Source: Hoylesella timonensis S9-PR14 (lineage in GTDB: Bacteria > Bacteroidota > Bacteroidia > Bacteroidales > Bacteroidaceae). From it: a stretch of 54,024 bases of DNA. Below, one piece after another: positions 33,779 to 42,813 of this stretch. The position numbers were made by a program, and so were the translations under genes. Position 1 is the stretch's first letter. Every line of letters begins with the position of its first letter. A model generated the notes under the pieces. It did not search any database and was not told where the DNA came from. It worked only from the letters and a program-made list of their open reading frames with translations. The DNA lies in contig NZ_JRPQ01000006.1 of the NCBI RefSeq assembly GCF_000762405.1, positions 1 to 54,024 on the forward strand. Direction: 5' to 3'.

Positions 33779-34731
33779 TGAGATTAGCCACCATATCCCC
33801 CTGCTATAACGAAGAAGAGGCACTGGAAAACTCGGTAGCTCGATTGACAACCCTTTTTAACGACCTCATACAACAGGGACACATCAGTGCAGACAGCATG
33901 ATGATATTTGTCAACGACGGCAGCAAAGACCGTACTTGGGAGCTTATTTGCAAGTTGCAACAAACCAACAAGTTTGTGAGAGGCATCAACTTGGCAAGCA
34001 ACGTGGGACATCAAAACGCCATGATGGCAGGCATGATGACGGCTCGAACATGGGCAGATGCGGTCGTTACGATTGATGCCGACTTGCAAGACGACCTGAA
34101 TGCCATTTCGCTGATGATTCACGAGTACACTCACAATAACTGTGAGGTGGTGTATGGCGTGAAGACTTCACGGCAGGCAGACCCACTATTGAAACGACTG
34201 AGTGCCACTGCCTTTTACCGATTGCAGAACAAACTGGGCGTGAAAAGCGTGTTCAATCATGCAGATTTCCGCTTAATGAGCCGCCTTGCACTTGATATCC
34301 TATCCACTTATCAGGAACGCAACTTGTATTTGCGCGGATTGATACCTATGCTGGGATTGCCATCGGCATGTGTCGACGACCCCATCAGCGAGCGACAGGC
34401 AGGTAAATCCAAATACACGCTGCGCAAAATGCTAAGCTTGGCACTCGATGGCATCACCTCGTTTACCGTACATCCCATATACTTCATACTGTATGCTGGT
34501 TTGCTTTTCATCTTTCTAAGCATCGGCATTGGCATCTATGTCATTCATGCATTGGTCGTAGGAACAGCCTATCCGGGTTGGGCATCAATCATGATGAGCA
34601 TTTGGCTCGTAGGAGGATTTATCTTGCTGTCAATAGGTATTGTGGGCGTTTATATCGGAAAAATTTATACCGAGGTGAAAAACAGACCGCTATACCATGT
34701 AACCAAAATTGTTGGAGCGGATGAAGAATAG
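33775..34731 (+). CDS. GtrB-like undecaprenyl-phosphate glycosyltransferase (GT2)
   Basis: 318 residues. An N-terminal GT-A domain (ATISPCYNEEE, FVNDGSKDRTW, DADLQDD) is followed by two transmembrane helices (about 235-260 and 270-295). This DPM/GtrB layout transfers a sugar from a nucleotide donor to undecaprenyl phosphate on the inner face of the membrane. It overlaps the deacetylase gene (ATGATGA) and is itself overlapped by the GtrA-like gene. A sugar carried by this lipid could decorate O-antigen or be the deacetylase substrate. Confidence 0.9.
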   Translation: MMRLATISPCYNEEEALENSVARLTTLFNDLIQQGHISADSMMIFVNDGSKDRTWELICKLQQTNKFVRGINLASNVGHQNAMMAGMMTARTWADAVVTIDADLQDDLNAISLMIHEYTHNNCEVVYGVKTSRQADPLLKRLSATAFYRLQNKLGVKSVFNHADFRLMSRLALDILSTYQERNLYLRGLIPMLGLPSACVDDPISERQAGKSKYTLRKMLSLALDGITSFTVHPIYFILYAGLLFIFLSIGIGIYVIHALVVGTAYPGWASIMMSIWLVGGFILLSIGIVGVYIGKIYTEVKNRPLYHVTKIVGADEE

Positions 34732-35146
34732 CTTCAAAGCATACGGAGAAAGACACCCCAAGCTGCGAAAAGATGCAGGACGCATCGTTCGTTTTGGGTT
34801 GGTAGGAACGGTCTGTTCGCTGATTCATTATGGCATTTATTGCCTGTTCTTGATGTTTACCAATGCGAATGTTTCCTACACGGCAGGCTATGGGGTAGGA
34901 TTGGTGTGCAACTATGTACTCACTACTTATTTTACCTTCCACAAAAAGCCCACAAAGTTCAATGCAGCGGGCTTTGTGGGGAGTCATATCGTCAACTATC
35001 TTATGGAGATTGGCTTGCTGAATGTCTTTCTTTGGTTGGACGTGAGCAAATGGCTTTCGCCCATATTGGTGATGGTTGTGGCTGTTCCTATCAACTTCTT
35101 GATGCTTCACTTTGTGTATCTACATCAGCGGAAGCATAATTCTTGA
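34721..35146 (+). CDS. GtrA-like membrane protein (putative flippase)
   Basis: 141 residues with four predicted membrane helices (about 20-40, 48-68, 82-103, 110-130) and the GtrA opening RIVRFGLVGTVCSLIHYGIY. GtrA proteins are proposed to flip lipid-linked sugars made by GtrB. ATG 34721 overlaps the end of gtrB by 11 bases; a TTG at 34709 is the next candidate. The 3' end overlaps, tail to tail, the end of the convergent GT87 gene by 56 bases (35091-35146), so both strands are coding there. Confidence 0.88.
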   Translation: MKNSFKAYGERHPKLRKDAGRIVRFGLVGTVCSLIHYGIYCLFLMFTNANVSYTAGYGVGLVCNYVLTTYFTFHKKPTKFNAAGFVGSHIVNYLMEIGLLNVFLWLDVSKWLSPILVMVVAVPINFLMLHFVYLHQRKHNS

Positions 35147-36296
35147 ACATCATTTCATAGCATAGTTTCAGCCAAACCAAGGTGCATGGTAGGGCTTTCA
35201 ACGAATATACTTGTATCAAGTCGTGCCGTATACAACGAGGATAGAGGTCGGACGAGCCAAATCCTGATATCATTAACACCAACACCATGAAGATTATATC
35301 CCAACGATTGCGTTGCCACGGAGCAGACAGATACCATATACAAGCCCCACTAATGGCTATAATGTACGAACTACTCTCACTGCCTGTGCTGAAAAGCACG
35401 ACGAACAGCAACACCGATGCAAGGTAGGTTTGGCGAAACATCGCATTTCTGTATTGCGAAAAGCGAAGGTAAGGGATGAAAAACAATACCAACGCTGGAG
35501 TGATGAGCCACAAATCAGAATACAAAAGATTGCCCGTAATACGGCGAACCATGCCCAACAAAGAGATATTTTGAGCAATAGATTGGAGGTTTTCTCCATT
35601 CTTTTCCAACAAGGTGACATACCATTCGTGATATTGCCCTATCACATAGTCGGCATTGCTTATCAGCATAGGCGCAACGAACAGCACAACTATCCACAAT
35701 AGCAACGACAAAACGAACCGCCCTTTGTGCTTGGAGAAGAAGAAAAAAGCCAGTCCTACTACCCCATATAGCTTGACAAATGTTCCTAACACGATGAGGA
35801 ATGCCGCCCAAAAGTCACGCTCTCGCTCTATCAAGAAGTACGAAGCAATGATAATGGCAGCAATGGCAATGTTGAATTGCTGCATGAACAAGGACGTTAG
35901 CAACGTCTCTGCACAAAACCAATAAATAAAGATTTGCTGTTTGTACTTCAGTTGCGACCTACTAATGGCAACATACAAGCAGAGCGAGAGTGCTACATTC
36001 CAAAACAACATGCCTAACCATACGGGCATTACAGCAAAGGGAGCAACAACCAAAGCGAACAAAGGTCCATAATGATTTACATCAAAATATTCATTGGGGT
36101 ACGTGCCATACAGCGATGTTTGGTTCACTGTATGCCAGAAAACACCACGGAATATCAGATAATTGTTGTTGCGATGCAACTTGAAAACAGTGGCGATAAT
36201 AGGCAAAAGTGTCCACAGCCACAACAATGTTCGCTTGTCGTGAAAGAAAGGTTTGGCTAAGAATGCCCTGCATTTGCATTGGATTGAGTTCTTCAT
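35091..36296 (-). CDS. GT87/DUF2029-type polyprenyl-linked glycosyltransferase, membrane
   Basis: 401 residues, about ten hydrophobic helices. The GT-C type opening has an acidic loop (NEYFDVNHYGPLF) after the first helix, as in the DUF2029/PimE-like mannosyltransferases that use polyprenyl-phospho-sugars in the periplasm. FVKLYGVVGLAFFFFSKHKG also fits the family. It may use the lipid-linked sugar produced by the neighbouring GtrB/GtrA pair (inference). The last ~18 codons overlap gtrA on the opposite strand. A -7 box TACTTTTG lies at 36332-36325. Confidence 0.8.
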   Translation of the reverse strand: MKNSIQCKCRAFLAKPFFHDKRTLLWLWTLLPIIATVFKLHRNNNYLIFRGVFWHTVNQTSLYGTYPNEYFDVNHYGPLFALVVAPFAVMPVWLGMLFWNVALSLCLYVAISRSQLKYKQQIFIYWFCAETLLTSLFMQQFNIAIAAIIIASYFLIERERDFWAAFLIVLGTFVKLYGVVGLAFFFFSKHKGRFVLSLLLWIVVLFVAPMLISNADYVIGQYHEWYVTLLEKNGENLQSIAQNISLLGMVRRITGNLLYSDLWLITPALVLFFIPYLRFSQYRNAMFRQTYLASVLLFVVLFSTGSESSSYIIAISGACIWYLSAPWQRNRWDIIFMVLVLMISGFGSSDLYPRCIRHDLIQVYSLKALPCTLVWLKLCYEMMFKNYASADVDTQSEASRS

Positions 36297-36324
36297 GCTT
36301 AATTATTATAACTTATAATTGCTG

Positions 36325-36383
36325 CAAAAGTAAAAAAAATATATTATAGTTTTATATGGTATTACTAAAAAAACATATCTTTG
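36325..36383. promoter_or_regulatory. Divergent promoters between GT87 and EptA-like genes
   Basis: Minus-strand TACTTTTG (36332-36325) serves the GT87 gene. Plus-strand TATCTTTG (36376-36383) serves the phosphoethanolamine transferase-like gene. -33 boxes are not clear. Confidence 0.5.
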
Positions 36384-36408
36384 CAAATAGATACATCATA
36401 TTCACATT

Positions 36409-38115
36409 ATGCAAGCAGAAAATCAATTTATGTATCCACAAGACATAAGTAGAAGTAAAAAAATATGGAATGGGATTGTAAATTTCATACAACAACATTT
36501 TCGCTTCATCATGTTTATGTTGTTTGTCAATATTCCATACCTATTTAATATGTCATCGTTTGGTCGTGGCGTACATCATTTCTTATATATGTGCTTTGCC
36601 ATTGTTTGCTTAACTCTCATAATATCATTTATTCCATATAAAAGAGTTATGCGTATAACCAAAAGCATCATTGAGTTATTATCGGTTTTATTACTATTTC
36701 TCTTTTTGCATTTTCTATATTATTATCGCAGCTTGCCAGATAGTGCAATTTTTGAAATCCTTTTAGCTACTAATCATAATGAAGTAATAGAATATCTGCA
36801 AGCCAACGTATTAAACTTACGGGTGTATGGAAGCATTTGTGCAGTCATTTTTGTTTTATCGGTATATAGCCTATTAATACTAAAATTACAATATAAGCGT
36901 TCAGCTATTTTATTCGCATCAGCATGGCTTACTTTTGCATCATTTTTTACAGTAGTCAACCTTGTGAAAGATGTTATAAAACAGAAAACAACTACACGAG
37001 ATAGGTTATTACACCAATGCTGTTCTGTCGTTTCTACCGTTTTCCTTACACGTGACGCTATCAACGACATGCAACAGTTAAAGCAAATGAGACAGAAGGG
37101 GAATACACACCCTAAGCTGTTAAAGAACAATAGTACTATACCGTATGTTGTCTATATATTAGGTGAATCTACTACAAGAAATCATATGGGGATATATGGA
37201 TATCATCTCCAGACAACACCTTATTTAAGTAGCCTTGAAAAGACAGGCGATTTAGTCAAATTTACCGATGTTATCAGTCCAAATGGACACACAATGGAGG
37301 TGTTGGAAAAATTATTCACATTTTACAGACAAGGCGCAAAAAGGAAGTGGTATGAATATACCGACCTATTTAGCATCTTAAATCAAGCTGGTTATTATAC
37401 CACTTGGTTGTCAAATCAAGAGTCTTCTGGCATATACGGTAATAATGGAAGATTCTACGCAGAGCGATGCAAATCAAATTCTTTTGTGTGCATTAGAGAT
37501 ACCAAAAGTGACTTTACAGAGCCTTACGATGAGCATTTGCTACCCTTATTAGACCAAACTTTAAAGCAAACAAAGCTCAAAAGATTTATTGTACTACACC
37601 TTATGGGTACACACGTGGAATACGAAAACCGCTATCCAAAAACATTTAAGACCTTTAGTACAAACGTAGAACAAGGTGAGAATAACAAAATAAAAGAGAC
37701 AAAAGCAGCTTACGATACCGCTGTGCGCTACAATGATAGTATCGTCAACGCTATTATTAACCGTTTTAAAGACAAAAACGCACTGATTATCTACACCTCT
37801 GACCACGGTGAAGACGTGATGGAAATCAACAAAAAAATAGCTGGACACGGTGACATTGATATCAATAATCACAAAGTAGAAATCCCCATGTTGGTGTATA
37901 TGTCTAAAACTTTCCAGAAAAACTATCCATATATCACAAATAGAATTCGTCTATCGGCACACTATCCATTCATGACAGATGATATGATACATAGCATTCT
38001 TGATCTTATGGAGATACAAACCAAAGAATATCGTCCTTCACTTAGCATTTTTAACAAACAATTTAACTATAAGAGAAAACGTATTTGTGCAGAAAGACTT
38101 TACCCTATAAAGTAG
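36409..38115 (+). CDS. Phosphoethanolamine transferase-like protein (EptA/CptA family)
   Basis: 568 residues. Five hydrophobic segments in the first ~190 residues are followed by a periplasmic sulfatase-fold domain with LGESTTRNHMGIYGY (metal Glu253), nucleophile Thr295 in NGHTMEV, YTSDHGED and GHGDIDINNHKVEIP. EptA-type enzymes move phosphoethanolamine from phosphatidylethanolamine to lipid A or LPS core, lowering the negative charge and often reducing polymyxin sensitivity (family knowledge). Whether the acceptor is lipid A, core sugar or protein glycan cannot be told. The next gene, a GT2, starts 4 bases after the stop, so they form an operon. Confidence 0.88.
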   Translation: MQAENQFMYPQDISRSKKIWNGIVNFIQQHFRFIMFMLFVNIPYLFNMSSFGRGVHHFLYMCFAIVCLTLIISFIPYKRVMRITKSIIELLSVLLLFLFLHFLYYYRSLPDSAIFEILLATNHNEVIEYLQANVLNLRVYGSICAVIFVLSVYSLLILKLQYKRSAILFASAWLTFASFFTVVNLVKDVIKQKTTTRDRLLHQCCSVVSTVFLTRDAINDMQQLKQMRQKGNTHPKLLKNNSTIPYVVYILGESTTRNHMGIYGYHLQTTPYLSSLEKTGDLVKFTDVISPNGHTMEVLEKLFTFYRQGAKRKWYEYTDLFSILNQAGYYTTWLSNQESSGIYGNNGRFYAERCKSNSFVCIRDTKSDFTEPYDEHLLPLLDQTLKQTKLKRFIVLHLMGTHVEYENRYPKTFKTFSTNVEQGENNKIKETKAAYDTAVRYNDSIVNAIINRFKDKNALIIYTSDHGEDVMEINKKIAGHGDIDINNHKVEIPMLVYMSKTFQKNYPYITNRIRLSAHYPFMTDDMIHSILDLMEIQTKEYRPSLSIFNKQFNYKRKRICAERLYPIK

Positions 38116-38119
38116 ATTT

Positions 38120-38899
38120 ATGAGCCACACTAATTTGGAAAAGAAAATTTCTGTTGTCATCAACACCTATAATGCCGAGAAACATTTGGCACAAGTAATA
38201 GACTCTGTGAAGCACTTTGACGAGATTATTGTGTGCGACATGGAGAGTACCGACGACACAATAACGATAGCAAAGTCAATGGGTTGTAAGGTTATTACCT
38301 TTCCAAAAGGCAATTACAACATTGTAGAACCAGCCCGACAGTTTGCTATTGACCACGCAACTCACCCTTGGATACTGGTTGTAGATGCCGACGAACTGAT
38401 TAGCGAGCAGTTAAGAGCGTACCTTTATCGCCACATTGCTACCCCAAATTGTGCAGACGGCTTATATATTCCACGCAAAAATTATTTCATGGGACAGTTC
38501 TTGCATGCCCATTATCCTGACTATATTCTCCGCTTCTTTCGCAAAGAGGTGTCTCATTGGCCTGCGGTCATCCATGCAGTACCGCAGATAAACGGGACTA
38601 TCTCTTATATTCCAAAGCGCAACCACGCTTTAGCAATAGAGCATTTGGCAAACGACAGCATTGCTACCTTATTCAAGAAGACAGATACTTACTCCGACTA
38701 CGAGGTGCCACGTCGTCGCCATAAGAATTATGGAGCAGGCAGCTTGTTAACACGTCCTGCATTCAGATTTTTCAAAAGCTACATTCTCAAGGGTGGTTTT
38801 TGTGATGGTGCGCCCGGTTTTATCCATGCTGTATGGGATGCGTTCTATCAATTTGCGGTCGTTGCCAAATTGATAGAAGAGCGAAAAAACAAGTCATAA
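38120..38899 (+). CDS. Glycosyltransferase family 2 (LPS-core type)
   Basis: 259 residues, no signal. A GT-A fold with SVVINTYNAEKHL, CDMESTDDT and VVDADE (metal-binding acidic triad). The FRKEVSHWPAVIHAVPQ and RRRHKNYGAGS regions resemble WaaE/KdtX-like core beta-glucosyltransferases. It lies 4 bases after the phosphoethanolamine transferase-like gene, suggesting joint action on the LPS core. The next gene converges, with only 11 bases between stops. Confidence 0.85.
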   Translation: MSHTNLEKKISVVINTYNAEKHLAQVIDSVKHFDEIIVCDMESTDDTITIAKSMGCKVITFPKGNYNIVEPARQFAIDHATHPWILVVDADELISEQLRAYLYRHIATPNCADGLYIPRKNYFMGQFLHAHYPDYILRFFRKEVSHWPAVIHAVPQINGTISYIPKRNHALAIEHLANDSIATLFKKTDTYSDYEVPRRRHKNYGAGSLLTRPAFRFFKSYILKGGFCDGAPGFIHAVWDAFYQFAVVAKLIEERKNKS

Positions 38900-38910
38900 C
38901 GCTCCTGCTA

Positions 38911-40095
38911 TTACTTACTTTCCAAGAGTTTGCAAAAAGCCTCTCTGTTTGCTTCGAATGTAAATAAACGTTTGTGTGCTGCTCTTCCTTCAGCAAACTG
39001 CTGCTGCATTTTTTTATCTGTCAATGCTTCATGCATGGCTTTGGCCAATGCTTCTATATCGCCAACAGGGGTTAGAATACCCGCTTTACCATCATTTAAG
39101 ATTTCTCGAGGACCAGTTGGACAATCGGTGGCTACTATCATTTTATCCAACAACAACGCTTCTATCATAACTGTTGGTAATCCTTCGTACTGAGAGCTAT
39201 GCACAAATATCTCACACCGTTTTATATAGGGGTAGGGATTCGACATAAAACCTAAGAAATGCACATGGTCTTGAACACCACACTCTATTGTTTTTTGTTG
39301 AAGTTGCTGTAAAGACGGACCTTTTCCTATTATATACAATTCCTCTGTGTGTCCGTAATATTTTCGCAAAAGTGCATAAGCAGCAATTAAAGTAGAGAAG
39401 TCTTTTGGATATTCCTCTAAGCGTGAAATGCTCAAAATATAAGGTTTTTCCATACGCTCATCTGCAATCAACTCTTCTGAAGCTCGTTGCAACTCGTCTG
39501 TATCTACCGAATTATAAATCATACAAATACGGTCTTTCACCTCAGGATAAAATCTACAAGCCTCTTGATACATGGCTTTAGAAATAGTTACAATATGATT
39601 GTAAGTGGGTATTTTTCGCTTTTGTTTTTCTCCTTCCTTCGGATCACGCTTGTAATTTTCTTCTATCGCACTATGTATGAAAACAATTTTATTGGTTTTT
39701 TCTTTTCTTAAAAAACTACCTTGTGAACTAATAAAATCAACAACAGCATCTGCTTTTTTTACCAATTTATGTAAATTGTGCGATTGCACATAACGCCTAA
39801 TGGGATTGATGAAAATCTCATCCGTTAGTTTAATTATCTTATTAGCGGGTTTACGGCACTTGTATTTTAGCAAAATGGGATTAGTGACCAAATATACCAC
39901 TTTCACTTCTTTGGGTATTCTGTCGTGATATACTTCTACCTCATCTATCTTATAAGCGATAGCTAACGTTAAATCATAAGCTTTTGTCTTTAATAAATTT
40001 CTAAGATATTCTATCAATACGGTTTCTACTCCACCATCTAAGAAATAACTAATTACAAAAAGTATTTTCTTTTTCTTCATCTTTTTATCTTTCAT
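38911..40095 (-). CDS. Glycosyltransferase family 4
   Basis: About 394 residues from ATG 40095 (MKDKKMKKKK); ATG 40080 is also possible. A GT-B fold: N-terminal FVISYFLDGGVETVL and a C-terminal donor site with LSISRLEEYPKDFSTLI, FLGFMSNPYPYIKRCEIFVHSSQYEGLPTVMIEA and TDCPTGPREIL. The retaining GT4 signature E-x7-E is present. The start overlaps the end of the upstream GT2 gene by 11 bases, showing translational coupling in a minus-strand LPS operon that begins with the acyltransferase gene. Confidence 0.88.
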   Translation of the reverse strand: MKDKKMKKKKILFVISYFLDGGVETVLIEYLRNLLKTKAYDLTLAIAYKIDEVEVYHDRIPKEVKVVYLVTNPILLKYKCRKPANKIIKLTDEIFINPIRRYVQSHNLHKLVKKADAVVDFISSQGSFLRKEKTNKIVFIHSAIEENYKRDPKEGEKQKRKIPTYNHIVTISKAMYQEACRFYPEVKDRICMIYNSVDTDELQRASEELIADERMEKPYILSISRLEEYPKDFSTLIAAYALLRKYYGHTEELYIIGKGPSLQQLQQKTIECGVQDHVHFLGFMSNPYPYIKRCEIFVHSSQYEGLPTVMIEALLLDKMIVATDCPTGPREILNDGKAGILTPVGDIEALAKAMHEALTDKKMQQQFAEGRAAHKRLFTFEANREAFCKLLESK

Positions 40096-40903
40096 ACTTG
40101 TCCAAACCATTCTTGCACCATGTCAGTCGTTCTCTTTGCACACGCTCCAACTCTGCCAAATGTCGTCCCTCGTTGCTCTTAGATGCCTCTGGATGATAGA
40201 GATGATACACATTACCACCCATTTTCAACGCTCGCTTGTGCACACCAGCATAATGCAATCGGAAAGCCAACTCGCCGTCCTCGTGTCCCCATTGCAACAA
40301 GTCTTCGTTATAACCATTTACCTTGAACAGGTCTGAACGCCAAAAAGCCATGTTGCATCCTCGCAGGTGGTCTATCTTGCGTGCATACCTATCTGCTAAA
40401 AAGGTGCGCAAGCACCTTGACCGAAAACTATTAAGAACAAAGCTCAAAGGCAATTTCAAGGGATTTAACTCAAACTTCTGTTGAGACAATATCTGCTCAC
40501 TTATCTCCTTGTCGAGCTTCACTCGAGAACCACAAACGAAGCAATTGGGCTGGCAGACCTCTAAGTGGTCGCTCACAAAGTAAGGTGACAGAATAACATC
40601 ACCATCCACTTGTAACAAATAGTCGCCCGAAGCAGCCACGATAGCTTTGTTCATGATTTCTGTTCGCCGAAAGCCTTTGTCTTCATGCCACACGTGTATC
40701 ACAGGCACACTACTTTCCTTTTTCAGCTGTTCTATCACTGCCCGCGTATCTTCTCCTGACCCATCATCGGCTATAATAATTTCATCTGGCAACACAGTTT
40801 GGGCAAAAATGCTGCGCACACATAGGTTCAATGCTTCCTTCCAATTATAGGTAGAAACAAGGAGAGATACTTTGGGATTGGTTGTTTCCATGTTGTTGTT
40901 CAC
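40085..40903 (-). CDS. Glycosyltransferase family 2 with galactosyltransferase-type C-terminus
   Basis: 272 residues. SLLVSTYNWKEAL, IIADDGSGEDTR and the DxD-like QVDGDV mark a GT-A domain. LRGCNMAFWRSDLFKVNGYNEDLLQWGHEDGELAFRL is the Glyco_transf_7C-type motif found in bacterial galactosyl- and N-acetylgalactosaminyltransferases and chondroitin-synthase-like enzymes. Two start codons (40903, 40891) are possible. It belongs to the same minus-strand operon as its neighbours, and the following GT4 gene overlaps its end. Confidence 0.87.
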   Translation of the reverse strand: MNNNMETTNPKVSLLVSTYNWKEALNLCVRSIFAQTVLPDEIIIADDGSGEDTRAVIEQLKKESSVPVIHVWHEDKGFRRTEIMNKAIVAASGDYLLQVDGDVILSPYFVSDHLEVCQPNCFVCGSRVKLDKEISEQILSQQKFELNPLKLPLSFVLNSFRSRCLRTFLADRYARKIDHLRGCNMAFWRSDLFKVNGYNEDLLQWGHEDGELAFRLHYAGVHKRALKMGGNVYHLYHPEASKSNEGRHLAELERVQRERLTWCKNGLDKYER

Positions 40904-40936
40904 AAAGTTATTGATAAAACGTCTTTCATGAAGGCT

Positions 40937-41731
40937 TCACACGCTCATATACACATCTTCAAAATGCACGAAGTCATTGTTTTCTAACGATTTATTTGCA
41001 TCCATAATCCAATATAGGGGGATGTCTCGATAGAACGATGCCCATAGAGAGAAAGTGCTTTTTACGCCCATGAGATAATCGCACTGGCTAAGCAATTGCA
41101 AATCTTCGATACCAGAACCTTTTGAAAGATACACATTCGGGCAAGCCTCACGATACTTGTTGATATCCAACCGTGCATCGTTGGTACAGATAAACACATT
41201 GATTTTCTGTTGGGGATGTAATGCTTGAAATTCTTGGATAAGTCGTACATATACCTCATCTCCAAAGAAATACTTTCCTCCCTGCCACGTTTTATAGTCA
41301 CCTCGACGTATATGGACACCCAAGTTGATATCGGCTTTTGGATGTTTTTGCATCCAGTTGTTCACCTTCTGCTGAATGGCAGGCTTGATACAGAATAGTT
41401 GTGCTATCTCCGACCGATACTTCCGAAACAATTCGTCATACCTACAACCCCAACCGCCACACGCAATGAGGGGGGCTTGTGCAAACTTGCGGTCTATTTC
41501 GGGAGTGTTATCGCCCATGATACAGTCCACTAAACGCAGCCGTATCAGCAGCTTTGCCAGCAGATAAGTCATCGGACGGTGATACCATTTCTTGCAAATA
41601 GCGAAATAACGATATTTATACGAGAAACGCATGGAGATGACTTTAACCCCATGCTCACGCCCGAAAGCATACAAATGCGCATATTGCAGAATGTTATTGC
41701 ACATCTGCCCGTAACCTTTTACCAATATCAT
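40937..41731 (-). CDS. GT11-like (alpha-1,2-fucosyltransferase family) glycosyltransferase
   Basis: 264 residues. GYGQMCNNILQYAHLYAFG at the N-terminus and GVHIRRGDYKTWQGGKYFF (the HxRRxD motif of GT11) place it in the alpha-1,2-fucosyltransferase superfamily. DYLMGVKSTFSLWASFY fits the third motif, with the Ser/Thr-Phe-Ser-x-Trp signature. The donor is probably GDP-fucose or a related GDP-sugar, but this is family inference. The ATG overlaps the acyltransferase stop by 4 bases. Confidence 0.75.
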   Translation of the reverse strand: MILVKGYGQMCNNILQYAHLYAFGREHGVKVISMRFSYKYRYFAICKKWYHRPMTYLLAKLLIRLRLVDCIMGDNTPEIDRKFAQAPLIACGGWGCRYDELFRKYRSEIAQLFCIKPAIQQKVNNWMQKHPKADINLGVHIRRGDYKTWQGGKYFFGDEVYVRLIQEFQALHPQQKINVFICTNDARLDINKYREACPNVYLSKGSGIEDLQLLSQCDYLMGVKSTFSLWASFYRDIPLYWIMDANKSLENNDFVHFEDVYMSV

Positions 41732-42699
41732 GGCTGTGACTCCTTCTCTCTTTTTTCAGACATTATCGTTTCTAAATCACGCAAATCTACCCTCCCTGTC
41801 AGCGCATCGTACCGTAAGTTGAACTCTTCTCTGGTTCGCTTCCAACGGTTATGGCTCCATAGATAGAGGTTTGGGTCATGCTCTATACTGGCTTGCAAAC
41901 ATTCAAAATAGCGGTCGGTTAGCTGGAAATCAGCCCATGTCTGCGGTGTTGTGGTGATTAACTTGAACTCACAAGTATAATATCCACGCCGTTCACGCCG
42001 CACATCGGCATAAAATACGGCTTGTCCCAAGCGTTTTATCATGCGCTCCGTACCCGTCAGCACAGGTGTATCTTGATGCATGAAGTCAACCCAATGGTGT
42101 ATGTTGTTCCAAAAAGGCACCTGATCGGAGATATATCCCAAGACGAGCGGAATATTTTTCTGTCGATATTCCACCACTTTTCTCAACGATTCTGACATCG
42201 AGATGCACACGGCTCCTCGTTTTTCACGCATGTGCTTCACCATTTTGTCAAACCATTTATTCTCCAAGGGATGGTATATCTGGGCACATTGTGCTTCATT
42301 AGAAACCCAAAAAGGGAGCGAGGTAATCCATTCCCACTGACCATAATGCCCCAAATAGATAGCCGCAGACTGCCCTTTTGCTATCACTCTGTTGACTTCC
42401 TCCGTACCGATAAATTGCATTCTTCGCTGCATTTGCCGCTTACTCATCGACATCATCTTGAGCGTTTCCACAAAGTAATCGCACAACCAATGATAGAATC
42501 CTCGTATCATAGCCTCTTGTTCCGCCGCTGAAGAATGCGGAAACGATGCCATGACATTACGATGTACCACCTCATACCTATAATGCATCAGGCGATAGAG
42601 TATGAGATAAATAATATCAGATGCCACATAAAGCACCCTCAACGGTAGCATGGACAGCAGATAGGAGATGCCAAAGCCTAACCTGTAAAGTAGATTCAT
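41728..42699 (-). CDS. Lipid A acyltransferase (LpxL/HtrB family)
   Basis: 323 residues from the preferred start (MNLLYRLGFGISYLLSMLPL). One N-terminal membrane helix is followed by the acyltransferase core with the catalytic HX4E box His118-Tyr-Gly-Gln-Trp-Glu123 in YLGHYGQWEW. It adds a secondary acyl chain to lipid A at the inner membrane. Upstream in-frame ATGs at 42786 and 42729 would add a charged, atypical leader. A TATCTTTG immediately upstream of 42699 is too close to serve this start and may be chance. It is the first gene of the minus-strand LPS operon, with a 4-base overlap to the GT11-like gene. Confidence 0.87.
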   Translation of the reverse strand: MNLLYRLGFGISYLLSMLPLRVLYVASDIIYLILYRLMHYRYEVVHRNVMASFPHSSAAEQEAMIRGFYHWLCDYFVETLKMMSMSKRQMQRRMQFIGTEEVNRVIAKGQSAAIYLGHYGQWEWITSLPFWVSNEAQCAQIYHPLENKWFDKMVKHMREKRGAVCISMSESLRKVVEYRQKNIPLVLGYISDQVPFWNNIHHWVDFMHQDTPVLTGTERMIKRLGQAVFYADVRRERRGYYTCEFKLITTTPQTWADFQLTDRYFECLQASIEHDPNLYLWSHNRWKRTREEFNLRYDALTGRVDLRDLETIMSEKREKESQP

Positions 42700-42764
42700 G
42701 CAAAGATATTTGGTGACAAATATACGCATTTCACCCCTTTCCTCCAAGTTTTTGTTTCGTTTAG

Positions 42765-42795
42765 TTGTTTCATTGGCTATTTTCATCTATCTTTG
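42765..42795 (+). promoter_or_regulatory. Promoter of the plus-strand GT4 gene
   Basis: TTG (42765-42767), a 20-bp spacer and TATCTTTG (42788-42795) fit the consensus. This places transcription start near 42801 and excludes a TTG translation start at 42793, so the ATG at 42814 is used. Confidence 0.6.
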
Positions 42796-42813
42796 AAGTT
42801 CAAACAGCTTGTC

